Below, piece by piece: positions 60,995 to 64,000 of a stretch of 64,000 nucleotides of DNA (the stretch's first letter is position 1; each line of letters starts with the position of its first letter). The notes under the pieces are model-generated. The model saw only the letters and a list, made by a program, of their open reading frames with translations. It had not been told where the DNA came from and did no database searches. Made by a program: the position numbers and the translations under genes. The stretch is from Streptomyces chartreusis. Its GTDB lineage: Bacteria; Actinomycetota; Actinomycetes; Streptomycetales; Streptomycetaceae. The stretch is from NCBI RefSeq assembly GCF_008704715.1, contig NZ_CP023689.1:868001-932000 (forward strand). The letters are read 5' to 3'.

Positions 60995-62794
60995 TCAGGG
61001 CCTCGGCCCGTTCTGGGCGTCCCGGCCCTGGTACTCACGCAGCTTCCGGTAGAGGGTCGCGCGGCCGATTCCCAGCGCTGTCGCGGCGCGCGCCTTGTTG
61101 CCGCCGTGGCGGCGCAGCGCCTCCAGAATCGCGGACCGTTCGGCCAGCTCCATCGGGCTGAGGGTGCGTCCCGCGGGCCCTTCGCGCACGGGGTCGGGCA
61201 GTTCGCCGCGCCGCACCGGCCCGAAGACCCGGCGTCCGCCCGCCAAGGCCCGTACGAGATGGGCGAGTTCGGTGACGTTCCCCGGCCATGAATGCTGCTC
61301 CAGCGCGCGCAGTGCGTCCAGCGTCCAGGTCAGCGGTGGACTGCCGGGTGCCGGCCCGGGCGTGAGGGCGGGCAGCAACTCCCTGATGTCCTCGGGGCGT
61401 TCGCGCAGCGCGGGCAGGGTCACGGAGCGGGCCGCGAGGGTGTCCAGGAGGCGCTGGAGGCAGGGGCCCGGCGAGGTTCCGGGAGTGTGGGTGGCGATCA
61501 GGCGGGCGTCCGGGTGCTGTTCCAGGAGTGAGTTCAGGGCGGCGACGTCCGGCTGGGAGAGGCGTTCGGCGTGGCGCAGCAGGAGGGGGCGGTCGCCGGT
61601 CCTCCCCCACTCTCCGGCCGAGGGGACCTCCCACTCGCCGTCCTTGAGGCCGAGTTCGGGTGACTCGGCGGCGTCCACGACCAACGGGTCCGTGCCGTCG
61701 AGGAGTCCGAGGGCGAGGGCCGTCTTGCCCGTCCCCCGCTCGCCCGTCACCAGCACGGGTCCCGGCGCGCGGAACAGCTCCGTCGCCCGTGCGACCGCGT
61801 GCCGCCAGGCCACCGAGCCTCCGACCAGCGCGCCCCCGGGGCCCGGCGCCGACGGCTCGGGCTCCACGGGACGCGGGGCGAGCACGGCGACCAGGCCGAG
61901 GACGCGGCCCTCGTGCCGTACCGGAGTGATCTCGGCGGTACAGCCGGCGCCCTCGGGGAGCGGGACGCCGTAGGACTCGCAGGCGTCCTCGGGCGACGGG
62001 ACGCCGTACGACTCCCCGGTGCCCCTCCCCCGGACCCGTGCGCCGCGCTCCAGTGCCTCCAGGACCTGTGGCGAGGCGAGGCCGGCCGCCGCCTCGCTGA
62101 TCAGGCGGTTGCGGCCGTCCAGTGCGACCACCGCCCGCTCCCGTCCCCGCGCGGCCCGCTCGTAGGCGTCGAGCAGTGCCCGTTCCTCGGTACGCGCGCG
62201 TGCCCGCAGTTCGGCCTCCACCGCGGCGGCGGCCGCCTCGGCGAGGGCGGCGCCCGGATGCGGCCGGCAGCCCGCCCACAGGGCGCGGGCCACCGTCAGC
62301 GTGCCGAGCACCTGCCCCGTCTCCGGGGAGAACAGCGGCACGCTGACCGCGGAGACGTCCTGCCAGACGTCGAGGAAGTGCTCGGGACCGTGCACCTCGG
62401 CACGGCGCCGGGTGCGCAGGGCGAGCGCGGCGCTGTTGTGGCCGACCTCCCGCTCGGACAGGTCGGCGCAGGTGTCGTCGCCGGGCGCGCTGCCGGTCGA
62501 CCAGAGCACCCTGAGCCGTTCGTCGGTGAGCACGAGCGCGGTGCGGCCGGCGTCGAGGGCGGGGGCGATCCGGGTCAGCGCAGGGCGGGCGGCCTCCAGC
62601 AGGGGTGAGTCGGCCGGCTGGGGCGACTCCCGTACGGGGCCGTCGAGATCGGGGCGTACGCCGAAGAAGCGGGCGCGCCGCCAGGCGGCCACGACGTCGT
62701 CCGGTACGCCGTCCGGGAGGGGACGCCCCGTCAGGAACCGTTCGCGGGCCTGGCGCAGCGGGGCGAGGGCAGGGGATTGTTCCGCGGTGGTCAT
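60995..62794 (-). CDS. Fis-type (AcoR-like) activator lacking the sigma-54 contact motif
   Basis: 599 aa. GAF-like sensory domain about 60-190 (TALVLTDERLRVLWSTG), a second sensory region, a degenerate AAA+ domain (Walker A GERGTGKTA near 360) and a C-terminal Fis helix-turn-helix (LRRHGGNKARAATALGIGRATLYRKL). The GAFTGA loop needed to contact sigma-54 is missing, as expected in an organism group without RpoN. A short duplication (ESYGVPSPEDAC/ESYGVPLPEGAGC) lies near 280. ATG 62794 is chosen; it is divergent from an aromatic hydroxylase gene and probably controls it through the dyad at 62883-62899. Confidence 0.9.
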   Translation of the reverse strand: MTTAEQSPALAPLRQARERFLTGRPLPDGVPDDVVAAWRRARFFGVRPDLDGPVRESPQPADSPLLEAARPALTRIAPALDAGRTALVLTDERLRVLWSTGSAPGDDTCADLSEREVGHNSAALALRTRRRAEVHGPEHFLDVWQDVSAVSVPLFSPETGQVLGTLTVARALWAGCRPHPGAALAEAAAAAVEAELRARARTEERALLDAYERAARGRERAVVALDGRNRLISEAAAGLASPQVLEALERGARVRGRGTGESYGVPSPEDACESYGVPLPEGAGCTAEITPVRHEGRVLGLVAVLAPRPVEPEPSAPGPGGALVGGSVAWRHAVARATELFRAPGPVLVTGERGTGKTALALGLLDGTDPLVVDAAESPELGLKDGEWEVPSAGEWGRTGDRPLLLRHAERLSQPDVAALNSLLEQHPDARLIATHTPGTSPGPCLQRLLDTLAARSVTLPALRERPEDIRELLPALTPGPAPGSPPLTWTLDALRALEQHSWPGNVTELAHLVRALAGGRRVFGPVRRGELPDPVREGPAGRTLSPMELAERSAILEALRRHGGNKARAATALGIGRATLYRKLREYQGRDAQNGPRP

Positions 62795-62882
62795 GGCGCC
62801 CTCACCGTATCCGGGGCGTCGCACAGCCGGCGACGGCGGGTCGCCCCGCTCCCGCTCCGTCCCCCGCGGGCGACCGGCGGGT

Positions 62883-62899
62883 TGTCTCGTATTGAGACA
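62883..62899. promoter_or_regulatory. Dyad TGTCTC-N5-GAGACA between the activator and hydroxylase genes
   Basis: A perfect 6-bp inverted repeat about halfway between the divergent starts (62794 and 62972). It resembles upstream activating sequences of NtrC/AcoR-type regulators in form and is the best candidate target of the neighbouring Fis-type protein. Confidence 0.6.
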
Positions 62900-62971
62900 C
62901 CCGTGAAGGGCCGCCCCGCTCCATGATCTTGAAGGACCCGGGTCGGTTCTCATCTTCTGGAGCGTTCTGTC

Positions 62972-64000
62972 GTGCACACCGTCGTCGAGACCGATGTACT
63001 GATCGTGGGCAGCGGCCCGGCGGGCGCGTCGGCCGCGCTGGCGCTGAGCACGTACGGCGTGCCCAACATGGTCGTCACGCGGTACGCGAGCCTCGCGGAC
63101 ACGCCCCGCGCCCACATCACCAACCAGCGCACCATGGAGGTGCTGCGGGATCTGGGCGTCGAGCAGGACGTGATCGCGCGGGCGACGCCCCAGCATCTGA
63201 TGGGCAACACGACGTTCTGCACGAGCCTCGCGGGCGAGGAGCTCGGCCGGGTCCGCTCGTGGGGCAACGATCCGCTCGTGCAGGCCGCGCACGAGCTGGC
63301 CAGCCCGACCCGGATGTGCGACATGCCGCAGCATCTGATGGAGCCGGTGCTGGTGAACGCGGCGATCGCCCGCGGCACCGACTTCCGCTTCAGCACGGTC
63401 TACAAGTCCTTCGTCCAGGACGACTCGGGCGTCACGGTCACCGTCGAGGACCGGCTGCGCGGTGACGAGTACAGCATCCGTGCCCGGTATCTGATCGGCG
63501 CCGACGGCGGACGCTCCCAGGTCGCCGAGGACGCCGGGCTGCCGATGGGCGGTCAGATGGGTGTCGCGGGCAGCATCAACATCGTCTTCGACGCGGACCT
63601 CGGCAAGTACACCGCGCACCGCCCCTCCACCCTGTACTGGGTGCTCGCGCCCGGCGCCAGGGTCGGCGGCATCGGCGCGGGCCTGGTGCGCTGCGTTCGG
63701 CCCTGGAACGAGTGGCTGATCGTGTGGGGCTACGACGTGACGGCGGGCGCCCCCGACCTCACCGAGGAGTACGCCCTTTCCGTCGTACGGCAGTTGGTCG
63801 GCGACGACGAGATCCCGGTGACGATCAAGTCGTCCTCGGCGTGGACGGTCAACGAGATGTACGCCGAGACGTACTCCGCCGGGCGGGTGTTCTGCGCCGG
63901 GGACGCCGTGCACCGTCACCCGCCGTCCAACGGGCTCGGCTCCAACACGTCCGTCCAGGACTCCTACAACCTGGCGTGGAAGCTGAAGCTCGTCCTCGGC
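62972..64000 (+). CDS. FAD-dependent aromatic monooxygenase (TfdB/phenol hydroxylase type), 3' end outside window
   Basis: 343 codons are visible, open to the window edge. GTG 62972 follows TTCTGGAGCG. FAD fold VLIVGSGPAGASAALALS, then RAHITNQRTMEVLRDLG, DG motif YLIGADGGRSQVAEDAG near 170, and GDAVHRHPPSNGLGSNTSVQDSYNLAWKL near 310-340 match 2,4-dichlorophenol 6-monooxygenase and related phenol hydroxylases. It is divergent from the Fis-type activator, so expression is probably induced by an aromatic effector. About 200-250 C-terminal residues are missing from view. Confidence 0.93.
   Translation, partial: MHTVVETDVLIVGSGPAGASAALALSTYGVPNMVVTRYASLADTPRAHITNQRTMEVLRDLGVEQDVIARATPQHLMGNTTFCTSLAGEELGRVRSWGNDPLVQAAHELASPTRMCDMPQHLMEPVLVNAAIARGTDFRFSTVYKSFVQDDSGVTVTVEDRLRGDEYSIRARYLIGADGGRSQVAEDAGLPMGGQMGVAGSINIVFDADLGKYTAHRPSTLYWVLAPGARVGGIGAGLVRCVRPWNEWLIVWGYDVTAGAPDLTEEYALSVVRQLVGDDEIPVTIKSSSAWTVNEMYAETYSAGRVFCAGDAVHRHPPSNGLGSNTSVQDSYNLAWKLKLVLG

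Noticed and set aside
62795..63919. Upstream extension of the activator frame by about 370 codons
   Set aside because: It is antisense to the phenol-hydroxylase-type gene and has no domain; ATG 62794 is the natural start.
1..64000. Transposase, integrase, tRNA, rRNA or attachment sites
   Set aside because: Looked for recognisable motifs and tRNA-like cloverleafs on both strands by eye and found none; absence is not proof without a covariance-model search.

Overview
The window is about 72% G+C, has Streptomyces-style codon use, GTG/TTG starts and GGAGG-type ribosome sites, many divergent regulator/target pairs, and no tRNA, rRNA, transposase or CRISPR that I could find. It looks like a chromosomal segment of a Streptomyces, probably from a chromosome arm because most genes are conditional or accessory. 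All readings come from sequence inspection; no database search was run.

Layout. (1) 1-4443: the end of an aromatic polyketide (spore-pigment-like) cluster (aromatase end, metal-dependent cyclase), then a three-gene set of GT2 glycosyltransferase, methyltransferase and polytopic membrane glycosyltransferase. (2) 4458-18030: a hypoxia/dormancy-type island. A GAF-GAF histidine kinase of the DevS/DosS type lies near one end and a NarL/DevR-type response regulator at the other. They resemble the S. coelicolor OsdK/OsdR pair. Between and beside them are three universal stress proteins, a zinc alcohol dehydrogenase, a flavodoxin-like protein, phosphoketolase, a SulP transporter, a lone cyclic-nucleotide-binding protein and a CBS-BON protein. 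A 14-bp palindrome close to GGGCCGATCGGCCC recurs in the intergenic regions and is the best candidate for the regulator's binding site.

(3) 18056-25577: a coupled PLP-enzyme/MFS pair, a small membrane protein, an anchored DsbA-like oxidoreductase, a membrane protein, a catalase, a DUF1801 protein and a small secreted protein. (4) 25686-33032: a three-gene operon for a Tat-exported protein, a 740-aa peptidoglycan-binding/DUF1906 protein and a Cys-rich secreted protein, then an ArsR-like regulator, pirin, a MarR pair and a TPR protein with a perfect SigR-type promoter. (5) 33107-37276: PepSY membrane protein, peptide deformylase, and a disulfide reductase divergent from a thioredoxin that also has a perfect SigR-type promoter. 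(6) 37322-41113: an aromatic catabolism set of aldehyde dehydrogenase, PobA and a LacI regulator.

(7) 41193-54404: regulator/target pairs (TetR with FMN reductase and twin operators, LysR, F420 oxidoreductase, ArsR with MFS, esterase, PucR-like, MarR, CoA transferase, SDR with XRE regulator), a GC-rich intergenic repeat block at 48257-48502, and a truncated, frameshifted quinone-oxidoreductase pseudogene at 50615-51430. (8) 54496-64000: a lipoprotein, a fructosamine-kinase-like protein, a Tat-exported two-subunit molybdenum hydroxylase with an FAD monooxygenase, an AMIN-like secreted protein, and a Fis-type activator lacking the sigma-54 contact loop, divergent from an aromatic hydroxylase that runs off the window. 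The most interesting features are the palindrome network of the stress island, the two SigR-type promoters and the DUF1906 operon.
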